48,197 nt of DNA from Saccharomonospora azurea NA-128 (GTDB lineage Bacteria; Actinomycetota; Actinomycetes; Mycobacteriales; Pseudonocardiaceae): the NCBI RefSeq assembly GCF_000231055.2, contig NZ_CM001466.1, positions 3,838,615-3,886,811 of the forward strand, written 5' to 3'. The position numbers and the translations under genes are program-made. Positions within the stretch are counted from its first letter, which is position 1, and the number at the start of each line of letters is the position of its first letter. This document shows, piece after piece, positions 8,079 to 14,917 of the stretch. A model generated the notes under the pieces. It searched no databases. It saw nothing but the letters and a program-made list of their open reading frames with translations, and was not told the DNA's origin.

Positions 8079-9488
8079 TCACTCGGCTCTGACGCACTTG
8101 TCGTACAGGTTCAGCAGTCGGCTCTCGGGGTCGTAGCGGCGCTTGACGCGCTCGTACGCCGTGCCGTTGTAGAGCCGCCAGAACGTGTCCTCGTCGTAGA
8201 ACGCCTCGGAGTACAGCGACTTGCGCCCGCCGAGTTCGGTGACCGTGTCCTCGACCGCTCTGTTGTGCGCGTCGGGTCCGTCGGGCCGCCTCGGCACCGT
8301 GCCCCAGAACCCGAAGTTGACGTACAGCGTGTGCGGGTCCAGTTCGTACAGCGGCCACTGCCGGTCGGGATGGCGCTGGCGCACGGGGCAGATCCACACC
8401 GGACGCAGCGGTACCTCGCGGTGGAGGAAGTCGAGGAACTCCGCCGCCGCGTCCACTGGCACCTCGACGTCCTGGATCACCGCCTCGCGCCGCGGCTTGC
8501 CCAGCAGCCGGTACACCCGGTCGGACACCCCGTACCGGCGGTCGAGCGACACGAGTTTCCAGTACCGGTCCGAGCGCAGCCGCTGTGGCCCGAGCAGCAG
8601 GCGTACCGCGCGGTTCTGCACCCCGAAGGCGCGCGAGCACCAGAACCAGTCGGTGTCCCAACGCCACAGGTAGTCCCGCACGGGCAGGTAGTCGATGTCG
8701 TGCTCGCGGATCGAGCGGTAGTAGATGTCGAGCCACGTGTAGTCGCTGACCCGCGGTGCCTCGTCGGTGAAGGTGCCCAGCGTCAGGTAGAGCTCGTCCT
8801 CGCCGAACACGGTGCCGTCGACGAAGTCGGCCCGGTTCTCGGCGCAGACCCTCGCCAGCTCGGCGAAGTAGGCGTGGGGATCGGTGTACCGGAGGTGGCG
8901 CAGCCGCACGTACGGCCTGACCGGTTCCAGTTCGAGCCGCACGCGCAGCGCGTAGCCGAGCGTGCCGTACGAGTTCGGGAACGCGAAGAACAACTCGGCG
9001 TGCTCGTTGTCCGGACGGGCGAGCACCACCTCGCCGTCACCGGTGAGGATGTCGAGCTCCAGCACCGACTCGTGCGGCATGCCGTTGCGGAAGGACGACG
9101 CCTCGATGCCGAGTCCGGTGACGGCGCCGCCGACGGTGATCGTCTTCAGCTGTGGCACCACCATCGGCATCAGGCCGTGCGGCAGGGTCGCGTCGACGAG
9201 CTGCTCGTAGGTGACCATGCCCTCCACGTCCGCGGTACGCGAGACGGGGTCGACGCGCAGTACGTGCGTCAGGTCGGAGACGTCGAGCCCCGGCAGGTCG
9301 CGGCGGCGGCGCGGCCGGAAGAGGTTCGACGTCGGCTTGGCGAGGCGGACGGGAGTGTCCGACGGCTGAGCGAGGAACGCCGCTCGCAACGCCTCCACAC
9401 GTTCCGCGTAGCCGGGTGCGAGCGAGGACGAGGCGCCCGCGGGCGGGCCCGGCTCCCGAGACGACGCAGACCGGTTGTCCAGCACCAT
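8079..9488 (-). CDS. tmsA: FAD-dependent 10-methylene fatty acid reductase (TmsA/BfaA-like)
   Basis: A 469-residue FAD-binding oxidoreductase of the PCMH/DHCR24 (seladin) type. The FAD domain is in the first half, with TRTADVEGMVTYEQLVDA and QLKTITVGGAVTGLGIEASS, followed by a long substrate domain with many aromatic residues. This is the same family as mycobacterial Rv0449c/BfaA, which reduces the methylene group introduced by the partner methyltransferase to give 10-methyl branched chains. ATG 9488 was chosen because the longer open frame reads through the neighbouring MerR gene in another phase. It lies 34 bp upstream of tmsB (measured to ATG 8044) on the same strand. The DUF1365-type gene that sits between the pair in mycobacteria is absent here. 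Confidence 0.85.
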   Translation of the reverse strand: MVLDNRSASSREPGPPAGASSSLAPGYAERVEALRAAFLAQPSDTPVRLAKPTSNLFRPRRRRDLPGLDVSDLTHVLRVDPVSRTADVEGMVTYEQLVDATLPHGLMPMVVPQLKTITVGGAVTGLGIEASSFRNGMPHESVLELDILTGDGEVVLARPDNEHAELFFAFPNSYGTLGYALRVRLELEPVRPYVRLRHLRYTDPHAYFAELARVCAENRADFVDGTVFGEDELYLTLGTFTDEAPRVSDYTWLDIYYRSIREHDIDYLPVRDYLWRWDTDWFWCSRAFGVQNRAVRLLLGPQRLRSDRYWKLVSLDRRYGVSDRVYRLLGKPRREAVIQDVEVPVDAAAEFLDFLHREVPLRPVWICPVRQRHPDRQWPLYELDPHTLYVNFGFWGTVPRRPDGPDAHNRAVEDTVTELGGRKSLYSEAFYDEDTFWRLYNGTAYERVKRRYDPESRLLNLYDKCVRAE

Positions 9489-9540
9489 GCATTCCAGGAT
9501 CGCCCCTGGTGGCAGGTGGTGCACGACGAGCGGCGCGCTG

Positions 9541-9891
9541 TCACTCGGTGCTGCCGCCGGTTGGCCCGACCGGGCGGTCGCCCTCGACTTCGGCCAGCCG
9601 GTGGCGCAGTCGGGCGAGCTCGGCGTTCGCCTCGGCCAGCTCGCGCTCCAGTTGCAGGATGCGTTGCGCCGACACGAGGGTGTGCCCCTCGTCGAACAAC
9701 TCCCGCAACCGGCCGGCCAGGCCGAGTTGGTGGCGGGAGTAACGGCGGTGGCCACCGCTCGACCGCTTCGGCGTGACGACGCCCGCGTTGTCGAGGCTGC
9801 GCAGGAAAGGTTGCTCCACTCCGAGCAGCTCGGCGGCCTGGCCCGTGCTGAAGGCGGGGTAGTGCTCGTCGTCGAGCTTCCGCAGGTCCAT
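9541..9891 (-). CDS. MerR-family transcriptional regulator
   Basis: A 116-residue small MerR protein. The N-terminal winged helix-turn-helix reads FSTGQAAELLGVEQPFLRSL then SGGHRRYSRHQL (about residues 14-55). It is followed by a coiled coil rich in Leu, Glu and Arg (about 65-105) that would form the dimer. No cysteine or ligand domain is visible, as in the HspR-like or short MerR class. ATG 9891 is supported by GGGAG (9901-9905) 9 bases upstream; the frame also opens at TTG 9912. It is the first gene before tmsA and tmsB (52 bp gap), so it may control that fatty-acid operon, or the divergent gene at 10029, whose promoter lies in the shared upstream region. Confidence 0.85.
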   Translation of the reverse strand: MDLRKLDDEHYPAFSTGQAAELLGVEQPFLRSLDNAGVVTPKRSSGGHRRYSRHQLGLAGRLRELFDEGHTLVSAQRILQLERELAEANAELARLRHRLAEVEGDRPVGPTGGSTE

Positions 9892-9955
9892 CGCGGCTCT
9901 CTCCCGGTGCAACGTGGTTCGACACCAGCCCGACCAGCTTACCTTCCGCGGCTGG

Positions 9956-9984
9956 TTGACCCAATCTGCATCGATCGCTATACA
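9956..9984 (+). promoter_or_regulatory. Near-consensus housekeeping sigma promoter
   Basis: TTGACC (9956-9961), a 17-base spacer and TATACA (9979-9984) give an almost textbook -35/-10 pair on the plus strand. They lie in a locally AT-rich stretch between divergent genes, about 45 bp before the first start codon of the downstream gene. The spacer contains GATCGATGC-like inverted sequence on the other strand, a possible MerR-protein site (dyad DNA in a promoter spacer is the MerR mode of action; inference). Confidence 0.7.
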
Positions 9985-10028
9985 TTTTATGTGATCAGTA
10001 GGCAGGTAACCGGCAACACTCGATAGAA

Positions 10029-10448
10029 GTGGGTGACACTGTCGTGACTGTTCTGGACTCTCCGACCACCACCGAGCTCGACGACGCGGGCAACGCCGTG
10101 GAGCGGGCCGGGCAGAGCGTGCACCGGGCGTGCACGGCGCTCACTCGCCGCGGCGACGACGTGCGAGCTCTGCGTGCGGCCGTGCGCAGCGCGGCGCGGC
10201 TCACCCGCGCGCTCGCCGCGGCCGTGGACGGCATCGCCGAGCACGCGCCCCGCGCGGCCGGTGGCGGAGCGGCGACCGACGAGCTCGTGGCCGATCTGGC
10301 GGCCCTGCGCAACTGCCTCGCCGCGGGCGCGGCGGTGGTGGACCCGGCACTCGACGACCTCCGCGAGTGGGCCGTCCTCGACACCGACCGCGAGTTCGCG
10401 CGGCGCTACCAGGAGTGGGCCGCCGCGAGCACCCCCGCCGGGTCGTAA
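10029..10448 (+). CDS. Small helical protein of unknown function
   Basis: 139 residues (134 if GTG 10044 is used), with no family I recognise. The sequence is Ala/Arg/Asp-rich, predicted mostly alpha-helical, without signal peptide, membrane segment or cysteine cluster (two isolated Cys). Heptad-like patterns run from about residues 20 to 100 (DDAGNAVERAGQSVHRACTAL; LRAAVRSAARLTRALAAAV in pieces), so a small helical bundle is likely. It is expressed from the strong promoter at 9956-9984. Its last 43 bp overlap the 3' end of the convergent flavoprotein gene. GC-rich third codon positions and typical actinobacterial codon use support it as a real gene. Confidence 0.7.
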   Translation: MGDTVVTVLDSPTTTELDDAGNAVERAGQSVHRACTALTRRGDDVRALRAAVRSAARLTRALAAAVDGIAEHAPRAAGGGAATDELVADLAALRNCLAAGAAVVDPALDDLREWAVLDTDREFARRYQEWAAASTPAGS

Positions 10449-11767
10449 CGACGGCGCGCGGCCTCCCACGCCGACCCGGCGTCCCCGACGTGACGCGTCC
10501 AGTCCACGCAGCCTCGCGGCAGCGCGCTACCGGGGTACCCGGTGCCGCCCGCGGCGGTGACGAGCTCGTGGAGCGTCGCGTTGCGCTCCAGGCGGCGGGC
10601 CAGGTCGATCGGGTCGTGCGGGTCGGCGACGGTCAGCAAGCCGAACAACCACACGGGTTCCTCCGCCGTGGCCGGCGTCGGCAGGCGCAACAGCGGCGTG
10701 GTGATCCGGTCCGCTCGCAGCGGGTAGAGCAGCACCGTGTCCGAATCGCCGACGTCCACGGTGTCCAGCGCCTGCCCGACGACGTCGGCGACCTCGGCGT
10801 CGGGCAGGAACACCGTGAGCCACGGATGCGGGCGGTACCACTCGCCGTTGTCCCGCAGGAGCCGTTCGCCGTCGGCCATCCGGTCGCAGAAGTCACCGTA
10901 GGAGTACTCGGCGGTCTCGGTGAGGGAGGCCTCGAACGACAGATCCGCCAGCAGCGCATCCTCGTCCACATCAGACGGTAGGAGGTAGTACGAGGTGGCG
11001 TCGAGGCGGTAGAGCCACGCCCCCTCCTCGCGCAGCACCCGGCCCTCGACGTGGTCGAACCGCTCCTCGTCGACCACGGTGCGCTGGTCGGCCAGGAACG
11101 CGGTCACGTCGCGGTAGTACAGCTTGCGCCGCCGCGCGCTGCGGGCAGCGGTGACGAGACCCACCGTGGCGCGGGTGATCACCCCGCACTGCCCCGAACC
11201 CGCCCGCACCGCGTCGAAGAGGTCGCGGTCCCGCTCGGGCGAGCACCGCACGATCTCACCCCGGCCGGTCACCACCTCCAGCTCGACGACGGCGTCGGTC
11301 TGGGCTCCGTGCCGATGGCTCGCTCCACCGAGACCGCCGACCGACAGGGTGCCGCCCACCGAGAGGCCGAGATAGTCGGGCAGCACCGCGGGCGTGAGCC
11401 CCCGCGCGAGCGCCGACTCCGTGACCCGACGCCACGAGGCGCCCGCGTCGGCCACCACCTCGCGACCGGTACCGGGATGGACCCGCGCCAGGCCCCCGAG
11501 GTCGACGACCACACCGCCCTCGGTCAGGCTCTGGCCGAAGCACGAATGTCCCGTGCCACGCAGCGCCACCGGAGTCCCGGTGTCGGAGGCGAAGGCGAGC
11601 ACGGCCGCGACGTCGGCCGCACAGGACGGTCGCACCACCGCGCCGGGACGCGCGTGCACGAGCCCGCCCCAGTCGCGCGAGAACCGGGCGAGAGTCGCCT
11701 CGTCGTCGCTGACGTGAAGAGGACCGGGACCGGGGGCGGAGCGAGACAGACGAGCGGCGAGCGACAC
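10406..11767 (-). CDS. Cytokinin dehydrogenase-like FAD-linked oxidase
   Basis: About 453 residues. The FAD-binding PCMH domain shows PVALRGTGHSCFGQSLTEGG, where the histidine of GHS is the usual covalent 8-alpha-FAD site of cytokinin oxidases, then DYLGLSVGGTLSVGGLGGAS and GSGQCGVITRATVGL. A C-terminal cytokinin-binding-like domain follows, ending in RRRYDPAGVL. Plant and actinobacterial members remove the side chain of isopentenyladenine-type cytokinins; here the substrate is unproven. Start choice: the frame is open to GTG 11875, but the first 36 codons have atypical AT-rich third positions. TACAGT (11774-11779) lies 6 bases before GTG 11767, suggesting a leaderless transcript from there. 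The 3' end overlaps the convergent gene by 43 bp. Confidence 0.8.
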   Translation of the reverse strand: MSLAARLSRSAPGPGPLHVSDDEATLARFSRDWGGLVHARPGAVVRPSCAADVAAVLAFASDTGTPVALRGTGHSCFGQSLTEGGVVVDLGGLARVHPGTGREVVADAGASWRRVTESALARGLTPAVLPDYLGLSVGGTLSVGGLGGASHRHGAQTDAVVELEVVTGRGEIVRCSPERDRDLFDAVRAGSGQCGVITRATVGLVTAARSARRRKLYYRDVTAFLADQRTVVDEERFDHVEGRVLREEGAWLYRLDATSYYLLPSDVDEDALLADLSFEASLTETAEYSYGDFCDRMADGERLLRDNGEWYRPHPWLTVFLPDAEVADVVGQALDTVDVGDSDTVLLYPLRADRITTPLLRLPTPATAEEPVWLFGLLTVADPHDPIDLARRLERNATLHELVTAAGGTGYPGSALPRGCVDWTRHVGDAGSAWEAARRRYDPAGVLAAAHSW

Positions 11768-11931
11768 GGCGTGACTGTAGCGGCCCCCGCGGTAGTGCTC
11801 CGGAGGTGTTCGGGCGAGCAGTGACCAACGCTGTCCGTCCGCTGTTCCCCTGGCGTCGCGGCGGGTCGTAATCACTCGGATGCAGGCTGCACGCCCGCGC
11901 TTCTGGACCGATTTTCACCAGATCAGGAAGG

Positions 11932-11950
11932 CGGAAAAGTGTGTTTTCCG
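11932..11950. repeat. Perfect inverted repeat overlapping a promoter -35
   Basis: CGGAAAA and TTTTCCG flank GTGTG, a 7+5+7 perfect dyad in the region between the divergent flavoprotein and 41-aa genes. It covers the GTTT of the putative stress promoter at 11943-11967, so a repressor site or a short hairpin are both possible. Confidence 0.45.
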
Positions 11951-11967
11951 TCTCTCTGGCCGGGTAT
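11943..11967 (+). promoter_or_regulatory. Putative SigB/SigF-type stress promoter
   Basis: GTTT (11943-11946), 15 bases, GGGTAT (11962-11967). This fits the GTTT-N14-16-GGGTAT consensus of actinobacterial general-stress sigma factors exactly. It lies 38 bp before the start codon of the 41-residue gene. The assignment is by consensus only. Confidence 0.55.
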
Positions 11968-12005
11968 GTCCTGCAAGATCATTCGTGTGCGAGAAGGAGC
12001 GAGCG

Positions 12006-12131
12006 ATGCGTGACCTCGACATCGACCCCTACCGGACCGACACCTCCGAACCGGCCGACGGCCGGCCTCGCGGCGGTGCGTTGGACGACGACGAGGAGTT
12101 GGAACCCACCATCGTGCGAGGCCGCGAATAG
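12006..12131 (+). CDS. 41-residue acidic small protein
   Basis: A short gene with a good ribosome-binding site: AAGGAG at 11994-11999, 6 bases before ATG 12006. The product is very acidic (runs of Asp/Glu such as LDDDEELEP), has no hydrophobic segment and is probably unstructured. It ends with a TAG immediately before a strong terminator hairpin, and a consensus-like stress promoter lies upstream, which together argue for a genuine transcription unit. I do not recognise a family. Too small to be sure without conservation or expression evidence. Confidence 0.6.
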   Translation: MRDLDIDPYRTDTSEPADGRPRGGALDDDEELEPTIVRGRE

Positions 12132-12189
12132 GACGACGGCCCACCACGCGGCGCCCGCCCTGGGGCGGCCACGTGGTGGGCCGGTCGTC
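12132..12189. terminator. Bidirectional terminator hairpin between convergent small genes
   Basis: GACGAC-GGCCCACCACG (12132-12148) pairs with CGTGGTGGGCC-G-GTCGTC (12172-12189) with a single bulge. An inner CCGCCC/GGGCGG stem closes the loop. It sits exactly between the stops of the convergent 41-aa and 56-aa genes, so it can serve both strands. Confidence 0.75.
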
Positions 12190-12214
12190 GATGTCGTCCG
12201 TTTCCCGGGTCCGG

Positions 12215-12385
12215 TCAGGACTCGGGCGCCTCGAAGGGCGGAGCCGTGTGATCGTCGTCGGCGGGCGGCTCCGGGTCTCTCCACTCCTCGGCGCGGTTGG
12301 GACCGTTTCCCTTGAGCATGCCCTGCATCTCGGCCTTCAGCTCCTCGTCCTCGCGAGGACTGTGGGTATCGCTCTCACGGTGCAT
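12215..12385 (-). CDS. 56-residue acidic small protein
   Basis: ATG 12385 is preceded by an excellent Shine-Dalgarno (AAGGGAGG, 5-6 bases upstream). The protein is strongly charged (MHRESDTHSPREDEELKAEM then EEWRDPEPPADDDH), without membrane or signal segments. It resembles short actinobacterial hypothetical proteins with an EEWRDPE core, but I cannot name a family. The longer open frames through the upstream intergenic DNA are rejected because the SD fixes the start. A GTTT-N16-GGGAAG sequence at 12411-12436 could be its stress-type promoter. Confidence 0.7.
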   Translation of the reverse strand: MHRESDTHSPREDEELKAEMQGMLKGNGPNRAEEWRDPEPPADDDHTAPPFEAPES

Positions 12386-12410
12386 GTGCGCCTCCCTTCT
12401 CGGCAGCGGG

Positions 12411-12436
12411 CTTCCCGTGTCTCGCCGACGCGAAAC
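12411..12436 (-). promoter_or_regulatory. Possible stress-sigma promoter of the 56-aa gene
   Basis: On the minus strand GTTT (12433-12436), 16 bases, GGGAAG (12411-12416), ending 25 bp before the start codon. It approaches the GTTT-N14-16-GGGWAW pattern of SigB/SigF-type factors, with an imperfect last base. Confidence 0.4.
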
Positions 12437-12440
12437 GCCG

Positions 12441-12465
12441 GGTTGACCTCCGCCCGCCCGGGTAT
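12441..12465 (+). promoter_or_regulatory. Possible stress-sigma promoter of the DUF6480-like gene
   Basis: GGTT (12441-12444), 15 bases, GGGTAT (12460-12465), 58 bp before the start codon of the 77-aa gene. The -10-like element is perfect; the -35-like element has one mismatch to GTTT. It is back to back with the minus-strand element at 12411-12436. Confidence 0.45.
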
Positions 12466-12523
12466 CCGGGGGCGGTCCGTCGAGTTCGCGGACGACGACG
12501 ATCCGCGAGGAGGGAGCGGGGAC

Positions 12524-12757
12524 ATGAGCGCAGAGAATCCCGACCCCGATCCGCGCACCACGCCCGGGCTCGAACCCGGAGGAGGCGTGAGCCCCGGTGA
12601 CACACCGCCGGACTCCGGTCAGACGTTCGGCGTGTCCCACCCGCAGCCACGGCCGAGCCGGAAGATGTCCATCGCGTGGCTCGTCACCACCGTCGTGGTC
12701 GTGGCGCTCATCGCCGGGTTCTTCCTCACGTACCTGATCGTCTACCTGATGCGGTAA
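12524..12757 (+). CDS. DUF6480-like small membrane protein
   Basis: 77 residues. The N-terminal half has the Pro/Gly-rich NPDPDPRTTPGLEPGGGVSP then GDTPPDSGQ, matching the conserved core of short actinobacterial proteins grouped as DUF6480. The C-terminal half is one transmembrane helix (SIAWLVTTVVVVALIAGFFL and on to LIVYLMR). Function unknown; probably N-in or N-out single-pass in the cytoplasmic membrane. AGGAGGGAG about 10 bases before ATG 12524 supports the start. It lies 34 bp upstream of ndh on the same strand and may be co-transcribed with it. Family naming is from memory of the motif, so moderate confidence. Confidence 0.7.
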   Translation: MSAENPDPDPRTTPGLEPGGGVSPGDTPPDSGQTFGVSHPQPRPSRKMSIAWLVTTVVVVALIAGFFLTYLIVYLMR

Positions 12758-12791
12758 CTGATTCATGGCCCCACGTGGCGAGGAGGTCCGT

Positions 12792-14087
12792 GTGCCCAAA
12801 CGCATTCTGATCATCGGGGGCGGCTATGTCGGCCTCTACACCGCGCTCAAGCTGCAACGAGGTCTGCGTCCCGGCGAGGCCGAGGTGACGGTGGTCAACC
12901 CCGAGAACTACATGGTGTACCGGCCGCTGCTGCCCGAGGTCGCGTCCGGCACGCTCGAACCGCGGCACGCGGTGGTGCCGCTGCGGGCGGTGTTGCGCAA
13001 GGCCAGGTTCCTCTCCGGTGCCCTGACCGCACTGGACACCTCGACCTCGACCGCCACCGTGCGGCCCATCGCGGGCCCGGAGCTGACGCTCGACTACGAC
13101 GAACTCGTGCTCGCCCTGGGGGCGACGTCGAAACTGCTGCCGGTGCCCGGGCTCGTGGAGAACGGCGTCGGCTTCAACTCGCTCGCGGAGGCCGCACACC
13201 TGCGCGACCACGTGCTGCGGCAGCTGGAGATCGCGTCGGCGACCACCGATCCGAAGCTACGGCGACGGGCGTTGACGTTCGTGTTCGTCGGCGGCGGCTA
13301 CACCGGTGTGGAGGCCATCGCCGAACTGCAGGACATGGCCATCGACGTGCTCGAGGGCTACCCGGACGTCGACCGTTCGGAGATGCGCTGGATCCTCGTC
13401 GAGGCGATGGACCGCATCCTCGGCACCGTGAGCGCCGACCTCGCGGAGCTCGCGACCACCGAGCTCACCGCACGCGGCATCGACATCCGCACCGGGACGC
13501 TGCTGGAGTCGGCGGAGGACGGCGTGCTGCAGCTGTCCGACGGCGCGAAACTGGCGTCCGACACGCTCGTGTGGGTCGCGGGCACGCGCCCCCAGCCGAT
13601 CCTCGGCGAGCTCGGCCTGCCGGTGGACGACCGGGGCAGGCTCGTCGTCGACGACACCATGCGCGTCAACGGGCACCCGAACATCTGGTCCGCGGGCGAC
13701 TGCGCCGCGGTGCCCGACCCGGAACAGGGCGGAACCTGCCCGCCCACTGCGCAACACGCAGTGCGGCAGGCGCAGCAGCTCGGTGACAACCTGCTGCTGA
13801 CGTTGCGGGGACACGCTGTGAAGCCGTTCCGGTACAACAGCCGGGGCGAATTCGTGACACTGGGGAAGAACAAGGCCGTGGGCGAGGTGCTCGGCCACAA
13901 GGTCGACGGGTCGTTGGCCTGGGCGCTGCGCCGGGGCTACTACGCCACGCAGATCCCGACGTGGAACCGCACGGCCCGCGTGCTCTGCGACTGGCTCGTC
14001 GGCATGCCGTTCGGCCACGACGTCGTGAACTTCGGCTCCCGCGAGGAACCCCGAGGCGCCTTCAAGGAAGCCGCCCCGAAGAAGTAA
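12792..14087 (+). CDS. ndh: Type II NADH dehydrogenase (NDH-2)
   Basis: A single-subunit, non-proton-pumping FAD enzyme that oxidises NADH and reduces menaquinone at the inner face of the membrane. Two dinucleotide folds are visible: RILIIGGGYVGLYTALKL at the N-terminus (FAD) and LTFVFVGGGYTGVEAIAEL at about residues 160-180 (NADH). The FAD-closing motif IWSAGDCAAVPD lies near 300, followed by the TAQHAVRQAQQL quinone-region segment and a C-terminal amphipathic anchor. GTG 12792 (431 aa) is preferred over ATG 12765 because AGGAGG (12781-12786) is 5 bases upstream of it. A 21-bp repeat array begins 3 bp after its stop. Confidence 0.92.
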   Translation: MPKRILIIGGGYVGLYTALKLQRGLRPGEAEVTVVNPENYMVYRPLLPEVASGTLEPRHAVVPLRAVLRKARFLSGALTALDTSTSTATVRPIAGPELTLDYDELVLALGATSKLLPVPGLVENGVGFNSLAEAAHLRDHVLRQLEIASATTDPKLRRRALTFVFVGGGYTGVEAIAELQDMAIDVLEGYPDVDRSEMRWILVEAMDRILGTVSADLAELATTELTARGIDIRTGTLLESAEDGVLQLSDGAKLASDTLVWVAGTRPQPILGELGLPVDDRGRLVVDDTMRVNGHPNIWSAGDCAAVPDPEQGGTCPPTAQHAVRQAQQLGDNLLLTLRGHAVKPFRYNSRGEFVTLGKNKAVGEVLGHKVDGSLAWALRRGYYATQIPTWNRTARVLCDWLVGMPFGHDVVNFGSREEPRGAFKEAAPKK

Positions 14088-14089
14088 CC

Positions 14090-14173
14090 GTGTCCGCGAG
14101 TTGCGCACGCGTGTCCGCAGTTGTCGTACGCGTGTCCGCGAGTTGCGCACGCGTGTCCGCGTCTCCCGTACGC
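14090..14173 (+). repeat. 21-bp tandem repeat array 1 (four units, forward)
   Basis: Four adjoining 21-bp units at 14090, 14111, 14132 and 14153, plus a decayed fifth. The pattern is GTGTCCGC, five variable bases, then (G/C)CGTACGC with C/A changes (for example GCGCACGC). Units 1 and 3 are identical. The last unit is of the subtype ending CCCGTACGC. The array starts 3 bp after the ndh stop codon. The frames through it are open by chance (7-codon period), not genes. Confidence 0.9.
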
Positions 14174-14224
14174 GGGTTCGCTTTTTCGCGTCCTGAGCGG
14201 GTGCGGCGTGCTTGACTGATCACC

Positions 14225-14731
14225 ATGTCGATCAACCGGCCCGCCGTGCCCCTGCGCGGTGACGAGCGGGAGACCCTGCGCGCGTTCCTCGACTACCATC
14301 GCGCGACGCTGGCGTGGAAGTGCGAACGCTTGTCCGACGAGGAGCTACGCCGCCGGTCCATGCCGCCGTCGACGTTGTCGCTGCTGGGGCTCGTCCGGCA
14401 CCTGGCCGAGGTGGAACGCGCCTGGTTCCGGCGGGTGATCGACGGGGAGGACGTGCCGTTGGTGTGGTCGGCGGACGGCGACTACCAGGTGGCCTACGAC
14501 GCCCGCACGGCGACGCGAGCGGAGGCGTTCGCGGCGTGGGAGGCGGAGGTCGAGCACTCTCGGCGCATCGAGCGCGAGGCGGAGTCGCTCGACGTCACCG
14601 GGCACGACCCGCGTTCGGGTGAGCAGGTGTCGCTGCGGCTCGTGATGTTGCACCTGATCCACGAGTACGCGCGACACAACGGGCACGCGGACTTCCTCCG
14701 GGAGGGCGTCGACGGCACCGTCGGTGCCTGA
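14225..14731 (+). CDS. DinB/DUF664-family putative metal-dependent protein
   Basis: 168 residues, a four-helix-bundle DinB-like protein. The three expected metal-ligand histidines are visible: VRHLAEVERAWF (about residue 60) and HLIHEYARHNGHADFLRE near residues 141-158. Actinobacterial members of this superfamily include mycothiol-dependent transferases and maleylpyruvate isomerases, so a thiol-transfer or detoxification role is possible but unproven. The gene lies between two 21-bp repeat arrays in opposite orientation (14090-14173 and 14789-14872), an unusual setting not shared by its neighbours. No operon partner overlaps it. Confidence 0.8.
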   Translation: MSINRPAVPLRGDERETLRAFLDYHRATLAWKCERLSDEELRRRSMPPSTLSLLGLVRHLAEVERAWFRRVIDGEDVPLVWSADGDYQVAYDARTATRAEAFAAWEAEVEHSRRIEREAESLDVTGHDPRSGEQVSLRLVMLHLIHEYARHNGHADFLREGVDGTVGA

Positions 14732-14788
14732 CGCCGTCGTGTGGTCCGCACCGCATCGACAGGTTCCGACCACGAATGCAGCGATCCT

Positions 14789-14872
14789 GCGTACCGGAAG
14801 CGCGGACACGCGTACGCAGCTCGCGGACACGAGTGCGGGAAGCGCGGACTCGCGTACGCAGCTCGCGGACAC
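14789..14872 (-). repeat. 21-bp tandem repeat array 2 (four units, reverse)
   Basis: Four adjoining 21-bp units at 14789, 14810, 14831 and 14852, each ending in GCGGACAC or GCGGACTC. This is the reverse complement of the array-1 unit. The two subtypes alternate: CGGGAAG or CCGGAAG types at positions 1 and 3, and the GCGTACGCAGCTC type identical at 2 and 4. It ends 45 bp before the ATP-grasp gene. Confidence 0.9.
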
Positions 14873-14917
14873 GGCGTGGGCGTTTACTCCGGACGGTGCC
14901 AGGAAACCCCCGTCTGC

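Noticed and set aside
12173-12523. A plus-strand 5' extension of the DUF6480-like gene to 12173
   Set aside because: It crosses the terminator and the divergent promoter region. A strong ribosome site fixes ATG 12524.
14789-14872. CRISPR array
   Set aside because: The units are directly adjoining 21-bp repeats without unique spacers, and no cas gene is present.
14095-14900. Short proteins with repeated heptads such as RGHAYAARGHECGKRG
   Set aside because: They are translations of the 21-bp repeats (21 is a multiple of 3, so frames stay open). All three phases and both strands read through equally, with no ribosome site.
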